A DNA stretch of 64,000 nucleotides from Rugosimonospora acidiphila (GTDB taxonomy: Bacteria; Actinomycetota; Actinomycetes; Mycobacteriales; Micromonosporaceae): NCBI RefSeq assembly GCF_039543385.1, contig NZ_BAABJQ010000003.1:186001-250000 (forward strand), written 5' to 3'. Numbering within the stretch: position 1 is the first letter of the stretch; each line of letters begins with the position of its first letter. The notes under the pieces were generated by a model that had not been told where the DNA came from, ran no database searches, and worked only from the letters and a program-made list of their open reading frames with translations. This document shows, piece by piece, positions 35,248 through 42,367 of the stretch. A program made the position numbers and the translations under genes.

Positions 35248-35811
35248 CTACGCCTCCCGGAGCAGGGTCACGAACTGTGCCCAGGTCTCGACTCCCGTCG
35301 CCCAGTCGGGAACCTTCCCGTCCGGAGCCCGGCCACCGGTCCCGCCCAGGAACAGGTAGCGGTGCTCGACCTCGTCCAGGTAGGCCAGCACATCGAGGCG
35401 GTCGTCGACGGAATGGGTGATGCCCAGGCGCTGGCACACCGGCGCCTTGTCGCGGCGTTCCCGGACGAAATGCAAATTGGTGGCGGGAACGCCGGTGCGG
35501 CCGAAGAAGTCGTGGTGGGTCAGCCAGGCGCGCGTGTTGGCGGCCACCTTGGAGCCGGCCCTGGAGACCAAGTGGACCCGTGCCGCGAACGGCTCGACGG
35601 TCAGCGCGGCGAGCGCGTCGAAGACTCCTGCCACCGCTGGCGTCTGCAACGGCCGGTCGCCGAAAGAGGAGGTGTCCTCGTCCCGGTCCGCCAGGGCGAC
35701 GATCACACCGCCGACGTCAACGCCCGGCGTCGGCGACCGTGCCCAGCCCGGGCCGCGGTACGGCGCCCGGGACTGGCCCCCTCGACGCTGCCCAACTCGC
35801 TGACGGGCCAC
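35248..35811 (-). CDS. HAD-superfamily hydrolase-like protein
   Basis: 187 residues. GTG at 35811 has AGGAGG six bases upstream and is the only start that keeps the catalytic loop GVDVGGVIVALADRD. The conserved core follows: PAVAGVFDALAAL, VHLVSRAGSKVAANTRAWLT, RRDKAPVCQRLGITHSVDDRLDVLAYL, where DD is the acidic motif IV. This resembles nucleotidase/deoxynucleotidase-like HAD proteins common in Actinomycetota. The N-terminal 28 residues before the core are low-complexity, and the region overlaps another short frame, so the N-terminus is provisional. It lies 198 bp beyond the TetR-led operon on the same strand. Confidence 0.75.
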   Translation of the reverse strand: MARQRVGQRRGGQSRAPYRGPGWARSPTPGVDVGGVIVALADRDEDTSSFGDRPLQTPAVAGVFDALAALTVEPFAARVHLVSRAGSKVAANTRAWLTHHDFFGRTGVPATNLHFVRERRDKAPVCQRLGITHSVDDRLDVLAYLDEVEHRYLFLGGTGGRAPDGKVPDWATGVETWAQFVTLLREA

Positions 35812-36008
35812 CCTCGACCTCCTGTTCACGCACCGGCTCGACCGACACGGCCAGTTGGATGGCCGGCATCCGCCTACCGGGAACGTCCCGTACCTCGATG
35901 TCCGGCGGCAACCCATTTCCCGCACCGCACCCGATGCGGTCGGGAACCTCCACCGTGGCGGTGCGTACGATGCCGGCAGCGGTCGGCCTCTGCCCGGCTC
36001 GCGTAGTG

Positions 36009-36431
36009 TCAGCCACGAGCGGCCAGAGCCGCGGCGAACACCACGACGACCCAGGTCCATAGCAGCGTAAGGGCGGCGTACCCGGCCCGGTACCGCGCCG
36101 AGTGCCACCACAGCGTGGGCGGGAACGAGACGAACTGGACGCACCAACGCGCCCCCCAGAACACGCACTCCGCGGCCAGTACCGCGGCCGGCATCCGCCC
36201 CGGAGCCAGCAGGTCGGCGGTGAGCATGAGCGGGGCGAGCCCCAGCAGGACGCAGGTAAGGCCGATGAACTGGGTGTGCGTGTACATGATCTGCCGGGTC
36301 AGCGGCCTCAGTGTCCTGAACTCCGGCCGCCAGGCCAGCGCGCGGGGCATGGCCAGGTGAGCCAGACCGAGCAGCACCAGCACGGCGCCCACCAACCGGA
36401 GCTGACCGGTGAGGGTGAGGGCGCCGGTCAT
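36009..36431 (-). CDS. four-helix membrane protein of the TetR-led operon
   Basis: 140 residues from ATG at 36431, which overlaps the methyltransferase stop by 4 bp (ATGA). Four hydrophobic helices are visible (LRLVGAVLVLLGLAHLAMPR, FIGLTCVLLGLAPLML, AAVLAAECVFWGARWCVQF, YAALTLLWTWVVVVFAAAL). The FRTLRPLTRQIMYTHTQFIG loop is conserved-looking but not assigned to a named family. It is the last gene of a compact operon that includes two SAM-dependent enzymes and probably helps organise or transport their membrane product. Confidence 0.75.
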   Translation of the reverse strand: MTGALTLTGQLRLVGAVLVLLGLAHLAMPRALAWRPEFRTLRPLTRQIMYTHTQFIGLTCVLLGLAPLMLTADLLAPGRMPAAVLAAECVFWGARWCVQFVSFPPTLWWHSARYRAGYAALTLLWTWVVVVFAAALAARG

Positions 36432-37150
36432 CGCCGGTACACCAGCGCGTGCACCAGCGGGGTCATGGTGCGCTGCGTGACCGGCGTCAGCCCGGCGCCG
36501 CGGGCCAGGCGCAGCCACTCGGCGCGCGGGTAGAAGTGCCAGGCGCCCGGCCCGTACGCGATGACGTTCGCCGCGTCACGGCAGTGCTCCACGAGGGTGA
36601 GCCGCCCGCCGCGGCGCAGGATCCGCGCGATCTCGGCGAACAGCGCGCGCCGCTGGCCGGCCTCGCGCAGCTCGTGTGCGGCGAACACCAGGAACACCGC
36701 GTCGAAGGTTCCGTCGGGCACCGGCAGCCGGTCGGGCCGGGCGGGCTGCGCGCCGGCCGGTGGTGCTACCAGCGTCCGGGCCCGGCGGATCGAGCCGCCT
36801 GCGGTCAGCCGGCGATCGTAGAGGTCCAGCAGCACCGGCTGACCGGCCGGAAACAGTTCCCGCAGCGTGGCGCTGACCTCGTCCAGCCCGGTGCTGACCA
36901 CGGCGTACCGGGTCGGCGGGGCGGGCAGCAATTCCGTCATCCAGCGCCAGCGGTACAGCGGCGTGCGATCGTATGCGCACCACGTGGCGAGCAGGCCAAG
37001 GGCGATCCAGGCACCGGCGAGCGCGGCACCGGCCCGCAGCGGGTACCGTGCCGGCACCGGCACGGGCACGGCGGCGGCCACCACGATGGCGGCCGCCATG
37101 GCGGCGTACCCGGGCCAGTTGAACAAGACGACTCGGCCGAGGCCCCTCAC
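36428..37150 (-). CDS. membrane-tethered SAM-dependent methyltransferase-like protein
   Basis: 240 residues. GTG at 37150 overlaps the stop of the DUF2071 gene (GTGA), the normal coupling in this operon. Two hydrophobic helices occupy residues about 12-60 (AAAIVVAAAVPVPVPARY, LAGAWIALGLLATWCAYDRT), then a class I methyltransferase fold: PVLLDLYDRR in the SAM-binding loop, LPVPDGTFDAVFLVFAAHEL, ALFAEIARILRRGGRLTLVEHCRD and a Tyr-rich end. The glycine-rich loop is degenerate. UbiE-like enzymes fit best. Next to a BtaA-like gene, a role as N-methyltransferase on a lipid head group is an attractive but unproved guess. Confidence 0.75.
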   Translation of the reverse strand: MRGLGRVVLFNWPGYAAMAAAIVVAAAVPVPVPARYPLRAGAALAGAWIALGLLATWCAYDRTPLYRWRWMTELLPAPPTRYAVVSTGLDEVSATLRELFPAGQPVLLDLYDRRLTAGGSIRRARTLVAPPAGAQPARPDRLPVPDGTFDAVFLVFAAHELREAGQRRALFAEIARILRRGGRLTLVEHCRDAANVIAYGPGAWHFYPRAEWLRLARGAGLTPVTQRTMTPLVHALVYRR

Positions 37151-37926
37151 CGCGGCGTCCCGTCCAACGCGCGCCGGGATCCCCGATGCCAGCCGTACTC
37201 CAGATCCGCGACGTGGAAGGCGTTGGCCAGCACCGGCCGGGTGGCGGCCAGCGGTCCGTGGCGGAAGAACGTCAGCGTCGACACCTCGACCGCGACCGGC
37301 TCGGGCCGCCAGCGGGTGCGGTGCGCTTTGACGACGATCATCGAGCCGGTGCGCGCCTCGTAGTCGAAGGTGTAGGGCAGCGGCCCGGCGAAGCGGCGCG
37401 CGTGGGCGGCGCTGGCGAACGGTGAACCGGCCGGCAGCGCCGCCGGCCGGGAGGTCAGATCGGCCGTGACGGCCAGGTCGGCACGGTGGTCGCGGCTGTC
37501 CACTCGTACCCGCAGCCGTCCCCCGTCGATCTCCAGCCGCGTGCGGGCCAGCCGGTAGTGGTAATGCGTGAGCAGGTTGCCGGCGAGCGCCATCCCCCGC
37601 TGGTCGGTGTCGCTGCGCAGGATTTTCAGCCCGCGCATGGTGCGACCGCCCGGGGTGGGGAACCGGGTGAAGACCCGGTAGCCGGTCAACACGTAGTCGC
37701 GCCCGCACAGGGCCGGCAGCCCGGCCGGCCGCAGGTCCAGCGCGGACACCACGCCGACCGCGACGAAGGCGTGCTCGCTGCCGTCGGGTGCGCGATAGGT
37801 GTCCAGGGACAGGCCGGGCGGCAGCAGCGGTGCCAGCGCGTCGGGTGGCAGCGCATACGTGAGCACCAGCGAGTGTCCAAATCGGGTACGCATCGGGAGT
37901 GGATGTCGCCGCAGCACCTGCCACAC
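37147..37926 (-). CDS. DUF2071 family protein
   Basis: 259 residues from GTG at 37926, one base after the stop of the DUF3419 gene. YALPPDALAPLLPPGLSLDTYRAPDGSEHAFVAVG is the typical DUF2071/YqjF start, and FVGL-like strands then give the acetoacetate-decarboxylase-like beta barrel (RTMRGLKILRSDTDQRGMALAGNLLTHYHYRLARTRL). The catalytic Lys of true decarboxylases cannot be placed with confidence. It lies in the middle of the operon with both neighbours overlapping or abutting, which implies a shared task. Confidence 0.8.
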   Translation of the reverse strand: MWQVLRRHPLPMRTRFGHSLVLTYALPPDALAPLLPPGLSLDTYRAPDGSEHAFVAVGVVSALDLRPAGLPALCGRDYVLTGYRVFTRFPTPGGRTMRGLKILRSDTDQRGMALAGNLLTHYHYRLARTRLEIDGGRLRVRVDSRDHRADLAVTADLTSRPAALPAGSPFASAAHARRFAGPLPYTFDYEARTGSMIVVKAHRTRWRPEPVAVEVSTLTFFRHGPLAATRPVLANAFHVADLEYGWHRGSRRALDGTPR

Positions 37927-37927
37927 G

Positions 37928-38824
37928 TCAGCCTCCGATCACGACCTCAGTGATCGTGCCCCATAGCGGGCAGCGATCCTCGACAGGGCGACCGGCCAGC
38001 GGCGGCCGGTCGTTGAAGCTGCGCACGACTACCGACCCGCCGGGTCGCACGGCGTGGCCTAGCGCCTCGCGCAGCCGCCGGGCGTAGGCCGGGGGAGGAC
38101 CGTCGAGAACATTGGACAGCGTCACCGCGTCGTACCGACCGGCCTCGACCCGCGCCAAGTGCGCGATGACGTCGGCGTGTATCCACTCGACGCCGGTGAC
38201 CGGCGCAGCGGCGGGTGCGCCGGCCTCATCCGGCCGCTCCCTGCCGAGCAGGAGCCGCCAGATCCACGGGTTGCTGGCGTTCGGATACCGGGAGACGCAC
38301 GCCGCGATCCGCTGGCGCAGTATCGCGTCGAACCGAGCGGGGATCACCTCCCGCAAACCCGGGCGCAGCATCCCAGCCAGTGGCCCGGCCGGACGCAGTG
38401 TCGCCGCCATCAACGCCCGCAGCCGCGGGCGATCCAGCTCGCGCCGCCACCGGCGGGCCTGCTCGTCGGGGTCGTCCAAGCGGAGGAAGCGGACCATCGC
38501 CGCCGGGCGCCATGCCGCGACCACGGTCGTCGCGGCGATGCGACCCACCGCCATGAGCCGCTCGGCGGTGCCCGTCACGGCGGGCGCGCCGGCCGCCCGC
38601 TCGCGCGCGTAGGCCAGCTGTACCGGGTTGATGTCCACCGCGGTGACCTGGTGCCCGGCGCGGGCAAGCGCGATGGCGGTGTCGCCGGCCGAGGCGATGG
38701 CCAGCACCCGGGCGGCCGGCGGGAAGACGGCCAACTCCGCCCCGTAGTCCTCGTACATCCGGCCGAACAGGACCTGTGGCCGCCGCCCAAACGTCAGCCG
38801 CCCGGCCCGCCAGGGGCTATCCAT
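37928..38824 (-). CDS. DUF3419 / BtaA-like 3-amino-3-carboxypropyl transferase-like protein
   Basis: 298 residues. ATG at 38824 overlaps the DoxX-like gene by 8 bp; an in-frame extension upstream merely translates the 18-bp repeats. The N-terminus QVLFGRMYEDYGAELAVF, then VLAIASAGDTAIALARAGHQVTAVDINPVQLAYARERA, is the SAM-binding half; the middle is helical (RPRLRALMAATLRPAG) and the end returns to the fold (RYDAVTLSNVLDG, VRPGGSVVVRSFN). This fits DUF3419, whose characterised member BtaA builds the diacylglyceryl-homoserine of betaine lipids from SAM. The identity is by pattern only, so an ordinary methyltransferase is the main alternative. Confidence 0.6.
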   Translation of the reverse strand: MDSPWRAGRLTFGRRPQVLFGRMYEDYGAELAVFPPAARVLAIASAGDTAIALARAGHQVTAVDINPVQLAYARERAAGAPAVTGTAERLMAVGRIAATTVVAAWRPAAMVRFLRLDDPDEQARRWRRELDRPRLRALMAATLRPAGPLAGMLRPGLREVIPARFDAILRQRIAACVSRYPNASNPWIWRLLLGRERPDEAGAPAAAPVTGVEWIHADVIAHLARVEAGRYDAVTLSNVLDGPPPAYARRLREALGHAVRPGGSVVVRSFNDRPPLAGRPVEDRCPLWGTITEVVIGG

Positions 38825-39263
38825 GCACCGACTCCCGCCCATGCGCCGACTCCCGCCCATGGGCCGACCCCCGCCCATGCGCCGACCCCCGCCCATGCGC
38901 CGATCCCCGCGCCGGTCGCCTGGCCAGCGACCACGCCACCCCGAGCAGCACGGCGTTGCGCATCAGCATGCTCCGGGGCGCGGCGATGCGGTCGCTGGCG
39001 AGCGTCAGCCCTCCTGCGTTGACCCCGACCAGCAGGGCGGTCTGCGCCCACGCCGCTTCCCGCGGTCGCACCCCGCTGAGCACCCAGAGGCCCAGCGCCG
39101 TCTCGGCCAGACCAATCCCGGCCATCGCGGCGGTAACGCGGGAGGCCGGCAGCCCGGGCACGCGGGCCACGATCGACGCCTGGCCGGCGTCCTGCCTGAC
39201 CACCTTGCACCACAGTCCTTCGTACAGCCAGACCGCGGCGACGGCGGCCCGCGCCGCGGTCAT
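38817..39263 (-). CDS. DoxX-like membrane protein with repeat tail
   Basis: 148 residues from ATG at 39263, overlapping the TetR stop by 4 bp. YEGLWCKVVRQDAGQASIVARVPGL is characteristic of the DoxX-like family, with about four helices (ETALGLWVLSG, AWAQTALLVGVNAGGLT). The C-terminus is unusual: the last 30 residues are a reiterated SAHGRG/SAHGRE hexapeptide encoded by five copies of an 18-bp tandem repeat, which also carries the start of the next gene. The tail probably varies in length between strains. Confidence 0.82.
   Translation of the reverse strand: MTAARAAVAAVWLYEGLWCKVVRQDAGQASIVARVPGLPASRVTAAMAGIGLAETALGLWVLSGVRPREAAWAQTALLVGVNAGGLTLASDRIAAPRSMLMRNAVLLGVAWSLARRPARGSAHGRGSAHGRGSAHGRESAHGRESVHG
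38821..38910. repeat. 18-bp tandem repeat, five units, inside coding sequence
   Basis: Five contiguous 18-bp units with consensus CCATGCGCCGACTCCCGC differ at one to three positions. They encode the Ser-Ala-His-Gly-Arg-rich tail of the DoxX-like protein on the minus strand and include the ATG of the following DUF3419 gene. Because 18 is a multiple of 3, copy changes keep the frame. Confidence 0.9.
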
Positions 39264-39889
39264 GACGCGCCCGCCCGGCGAATCTTGGCGCGCAGCGCCC
39301 GGCGGGCCACCGGGCCGAGCCCGTCGACCACCTCTACCAGGACGGAGAGCTGTTCGAGGGCGTCCAGCGCGCGGGCCGCGCCCACGGTGTCGACGCCCTC
39401 ATACAGCTCCAGGCCGATGAACGCCGAGGCGACCGCACGTGCCAGCCCCGGAACGTCGAACAGGTCGGCCATCGGCATGGCCACGGTCAGCCGGTGCAGC
39501 ACCGCCTCGATCTCGCCGAACCACAGGTTCAGCCCCTCCGCGACGGCGGGCGCCAGCCTGGGATCGGTCTGCGCTCCGGCCAGAAGCTGGGCCAGCACCG
39601 TCACGTTGCCCTCGGCTCGCTCCGTCGCGTGCAACTGGCGGCCGATCGCGAGCAGCTGCGCGAACGTCGTGACGGCGGCGAACCGGGCCCGGTAGAGCGC
39701 GACGCGCTGCTCGGTGGCGCGGCGGCACGCCTGAGTGAGCAGCTCGTCGACGCTGCCGAAGTGGTAGAAGATCAGCGACTGGTTCACCCCGGCCGTGTTC
39801 GCGATCGCCCGGGCCGACGCGCCGGTCAGGCCCTGCTCGGCGAGCACCCGCAGGGCACCGTCGATCAGCCTGTCCCGAGTCGCGACCAT
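39260..39889 (-). CDS. TetR-family transcriptional regulator
   Basis: 209 residues from ATG at 39889 with GGAGG six bases upstream. The helix-turn-helix (RLIDGALRVLAEQGLTGASARAIANTAGVNQSLIFYHFGSVDELL) is a textbook TetR domain; the ligand domain is Ala/Leu-rich and ends LRAKIRRAGAS. It is the first gene of a run of six tightly packed minus-strand genes. Two palindromes, 39905-39920 and 39939-39954, lie between it and the divergent hypothetical gene, so it most likely represses its own operon and perhaps the divergent gene. Confidence 0.94.
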   Translation of the reverse strand: MVATRDRLIDGALRVLAEQGLTGASARAIANTAGVNQSLIFYHFGSVDELLTQACRRATEQRVALYRARFAAVTTFAQLLAIGRQLHATERAEGNVTVLAQLLAGAQTDPRLAPAVAEGLNLWFGEIEAVLHRLTVAMPMADLFDVPGLARAVASAFIGLELYEGVDTVGAARALDALEQLSVLVEVVDGLGPVARRALRAKIRRAGAS

Positions 39890-39904
39890 CGCCCACCTCC
39901 CACA

Positions 39905-39954
39905 ATTGAGCGACCGCTCAAGCGAAGCGTAGCGGCAGTTGAGCGATCGCTCAA
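39905..39954. promoter_or_regulatory. paired TetR operators
   Basis: TTGAGCGACCGCTCAA (39905-39920) and the perfect palindrome TTGAGCGATCGCTCAA (39939-39954) are 34 bp apart start to start and identical in both 7-bp arms. They are the natural binding sites of the adjacent TetR protein. No other copy was noticed in the window. Confidence 0.85.
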
Positions 39955-40051
39955 GACGGTCGGAGCGGGAAAGCCGACGGGCATGCTCGACGGCCGCAAG
40001 AACGAGGATCTTGTACCATGCGCCGCAGACGTGGATCGAGGAGGACTTCGG

Positions 40052-40738
40052 ATGAGAGCCGGCCCGGACGGCCCGCCACAGCCCATCTTCGAACCGCACC
40101 TGTACGGCGGCGGCTCCCATGTGCCACTGATCGCACCGTGGCTGCAGCCCCACGAGCGACTGCTCGGGATCGTCGAGGTGCGACTGAGCGACCTGATTCC
40201 CCGCGTCCTGCCCCGCGAGTTGCGGCCCGGCAAGCAGTGGACGGGCATACTCGGCGCGGTGCAGGACGCCGCCGAAGCTGCCACCTCGGCCGTGGATGCC
40301 ATCGAGTTCCTCGACTTCGGCATCATCCGCAGGCTCCGGCGCGCCGTGCGCGGGGCCGGTCTCGCGGGCGGGTGGCAGAGCATGGCCGGCCAGTTCGCGA
40401 TCGCGGTGCGCACCGGACCCGACACCCGGAACACCTACGACAACGAACAGGCGCTGATGGTCTTCACCGACGGCAGGATCCTGCTGATGTGCACGGTCTT
40501 CGCCAAGGTGCCCCTGTTCGGCGAGGTCGAGCCCGGACAGCAGCTCAATGAGATCCGACGTCTGGGCGAGATCCTGCCGGGAGGGCTTCGGAGCGTGGCG
40601 ATCCGGCACACCTCACTCTCGCGACGCGTGGACCTGCACTTCGCCGACGGTTCCCTGGCCGCGGTCGAGGTGACCAAGCAGCAGGCTCGGGTGCTAGAGG
40701 CGCTGGGTCAGGGCATCGCCCCACCCCCACGCCCCTGA
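40052..40738 (+). CDS. hypothetical protein divergent from the TetR operon
   Basis: 228 residues. ATG at 40052 is chosen for the AGGAGG seven bases upstream; the frame is open further upstream only as a shadow of the TetR gene. Features visible: LIAPWLQPHERLLGIVEVRL near the start, an amphipathic middle, and a beta-rich C-terminal half (TDGRILLMCTVFAKVPLFGE, AIRHTSLSRRVDLHFADGSL, AAVEVTKQQARVL) resembling the PH-like domains that actinobacteria use in uncharacterised proteins. No family is assigned. The shared spacer with the two TetR operators suggests coregulation. Confidence 0.75.
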   Translation: MRAGPDGPPQPIFEPHLYGGGSHVPLIAPWLQPHERLLGIVEVRLSDLIPRVLPRELRPGKQWTGILGAVQDAAEAATSAVDAIEFLDFGIIRRLRRAVRGAGLAGGWQSMAGQFAIAVRTGPDTRNTYDNEQALMVFTDGRILLMCTVFAKVPLFGEVEPGQQLNEIRRLGEILPGGLRSVAIRHTSLSRRVDLHFADGSLAAVEVTKQQARVLEALGQGIAPPPRP

Positions 40739-40873
40739 CCCGAAGCGCCAGCGGAAACGGGGGCGCGCCGTAGACGCGGACCATGCCCGGGCACAATCCG
40801 GACGTGGAATGTCCGGCATGGCGTTCAGGGTGTCGACGAGATTGACATCGGCCCTGCTCCGGAAGGATGACAC

Positions 40874-41257
40874 GTGCGATCTCGAATGGAAGGCATGTGG
40901 TGGGGGACCGCGATCGAGGCGCCTGACCCCGCCGCGCTGGCGAGGTTCTACTCTGACCTGCTCGGATGGGCTATCGGTCATGAGGAGCCGGGAACGACGA
41001 TCCTGGCAGCTCCCGAGGGATCCATCTATGTCGTGTTCCAGCAGGCGACCGGATATCAGCCTCCGGTGTGGCCGGCCGTCGACGGTCAGCAGCGCGCGAT
41101 GATGCATTTCGACTTCCAGGTCGGGGACCTGGACTCCGCGGTCGCCGAGGCGATCGCCCTGGGGGCCTCCATCGCCGTCGACCAGCCACAGGACAACGTC
41201 CGGGTGCTCCTGGACCCGGCTGGCCACCCCTTCTGCCTGTGCCGCGACGACGGCTGA
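40874..41257 (+). CDS. VOC-superfamily protein
   Basis: 127 residues from GTG at 40874 (an ATG five codons in is possible). The two-module pattern is clear: GTAIEAPDPAALARFYSDLLGW, then MMHFDFQVGDLDSAVAEAIALG and VRVLLDPAGHPFCLCRDDG. This is the short glyoxalase-like type abundant in Actinomycetota, with one metal site per dimer interface. The second module keeps a His (MHFDF) and lacks an obvious closing Glu. No operon partner is visible; substrate unknown. Confidence 0.9.
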   Translation: MRSRMEGMWWGTAIEAPDPAALARFYSDLLGWAIGHEEPGTTILAAPEGSIYVVFQQATGYQPPVWPAVDGQQRAMMHFDFQVGDLDSAVAEAIALGASIAVDQPQDNVRVLLDPAGHPFCLCRDDG

Positions 41258-41342
41258 TGGTGGCGACGGCTTGGCCCGCGCTACTCGCGCGCCGTGATAG
41301 GCGCGATCCCGCCATGCGACGCGGCCATACACGTCTCAGGCA

Positions 41343-41885
41343 CTACGCCGACCTCTTGCCGAGGGCGGCGGTGCTTCGCCGCCCCGGCGCGCGCAGCGGG
41401 TAACGCCACACCCACCAGAGCAGGCCCGCGCCGCCGCCGGCGGTTGAAAGGGTGCTCCACACCCACTGGCGTGATCCGGATGGCGGATAGACGCCGTACG
41501 GGTCGCCGGTATCCAGTGCCCGCAACGAATCGCCGGCGTCGGCGTCGTGGGGTATGCCGCCGTACAGGTCCACGCCGTCACGGGTGATCGTGCCGTCGTC
41601 GCTGACGAAGTCACCGCGCAGTCTGCAGTCCTTTTGGCAGATTTTGCTGATCACGTGGAACGTGCCGAGGCTACCCTCGCGGTGAGCGGCCCGCGCCGCC
41701 GGTCCCAACTGCGTCCAGCCGTAGGTCAGGGCGAAGAGAGCCACCAGCGGCACGCCGATTATCCACATGAGCCGGTCCACAATACGCGTAACGCTCGCGC
41801 CCGGCTGGTGCTCCGGGGCGCGGGACGCGGCGTTCCGGTCGCGCTGCGGTTCCTGACTCGACTGCACGGAACACACGGTAGCCAT
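41343..41885 (-). CDS. hypothetical membrane protein with extracytoplasmic middle
   Basis: 180 residues from ATG at 41885. A hydrophobic helix at about 38-57 (LMWIIGVPLVALFALTYGW) is followed by an exterior-type segment of about 80 residues with two Cys residues (SKICQKDCRLRGDF) that could form a disulfide, then a second helix near 147-163 (TAGGGAGLLWWVWRYPL) and a basic tail. The motif CRLRGDFVSDDGTITRDGVDL is shared with uncharacterised actinobacterial membrane proteins as far as I can judge. No function is evident. It is transcribed alone, convergent with the VOC gene. Confidence 0.75.
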   Translation of the reverse strand: MATVCSVQSSQEPQRDRNAASRAPEHQPGASVTRIVDRLMWIIGVPLVALFALTYGWTQLGPAARAAHREGSLGTFHVISKICQKDCRLRGDFVSDDGTITRDGVDLYGGIPHDADAGDSLRALDTGDPYGVYPPSGSRQWVWSTLSTAGGGAGLLWWVWRYPLRAPGRRSTAALGKRSA

Positions 41886-42367
41886 CGAGAACCAGTCGCG
41901 CGGGCCGGGCGGATTCCGGGCTCAGCCGGCCGACCGATCCACCCGAGGCCCGCGCCCATCCAACGAGCTCCGGCACACGGGCAGGGGCGCGACCACGAGT
42001 CCGAGCAGCGCCGCTGCCGAAGGCATGGTGGGTGTGAGCTGATGGAAGCCGGTCGGGCTGGTGTCTACTGTGGACCGGATTGCCTCGCTCACCTGATTTG
42101 ACGAGTGGCGGCCTGAAGTCGCTGTCGTGCCGGAAGAGTCGCTCGTGGCAATCCGCCGGAGGCGTCTGATCGCCGCCGTGTGGTCTCTGTCGGATCAGCC
42201 AATCAGGTGGAGGGCAACCGGTTGCTTGACGGCGTTAATGTGAGCGCTAACAATATCTTGGTCGGCTGGATCCCCGGCATTGAACGCATATCCAGCACGC
42301 GCGGCCCGCCGAGACCTCGCGCCGTGATGGGCGCGGTTGACCACGCATGTCGAAGGAGACGTCCCAT
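41886..42367. other. 482-bp intergenic region ahead of the GH43 gene
   Basis: No gene is seen. The right third holds the GH43 promoter and operators described separately (42214-42254); the left part has nothing recognisable. Confidence 0.6.
42214..42254 (+). promoter_or_regulatory. GH43 promoter with operator in the spacer
   Basis: TTGACG (42226-42231) is a -35 element, and AACAAT (42249-42254) at a 17-bp spacing can serve as -10. Between and across them lies TGTGAGCGCTAACA (42239-42252), one mismatch from the palindrome TGTTAGCGCTAACA of LacI-family arabinose-type regulators. Immediately upstream is the perfect palindrome GCAACCGGTTGC (42214-42225). Steric repression by a LacI-family protein encoded elsewhere is the simplest reading. 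Confidence 0.7.

Noticed and set aside
35717..36016. 99-codon minus-strand frame starting with GTG overlapping the membrane-protein stop (VADTTRAGQRPTAAGIVRTA)
   Set aside because: It overlaps the start of the HAD-like gene by 95 bp and has no recognisable domain or ribosome binding site. Left as undecided rather than annotated.
38821..38910. CRISPR-like reading of the 18-bp repeats
   Set aside because: The units are directly contiguous with no spacers and encode a protein tail in frame.
39890..40609. N-terminal extension of the TetR frame and of other frames through the operator region
   Set aside because: The TetR domain begins at 39889 with a GGAGG site. The extension crosses the operators and the antisense strand of the 40052 gene.
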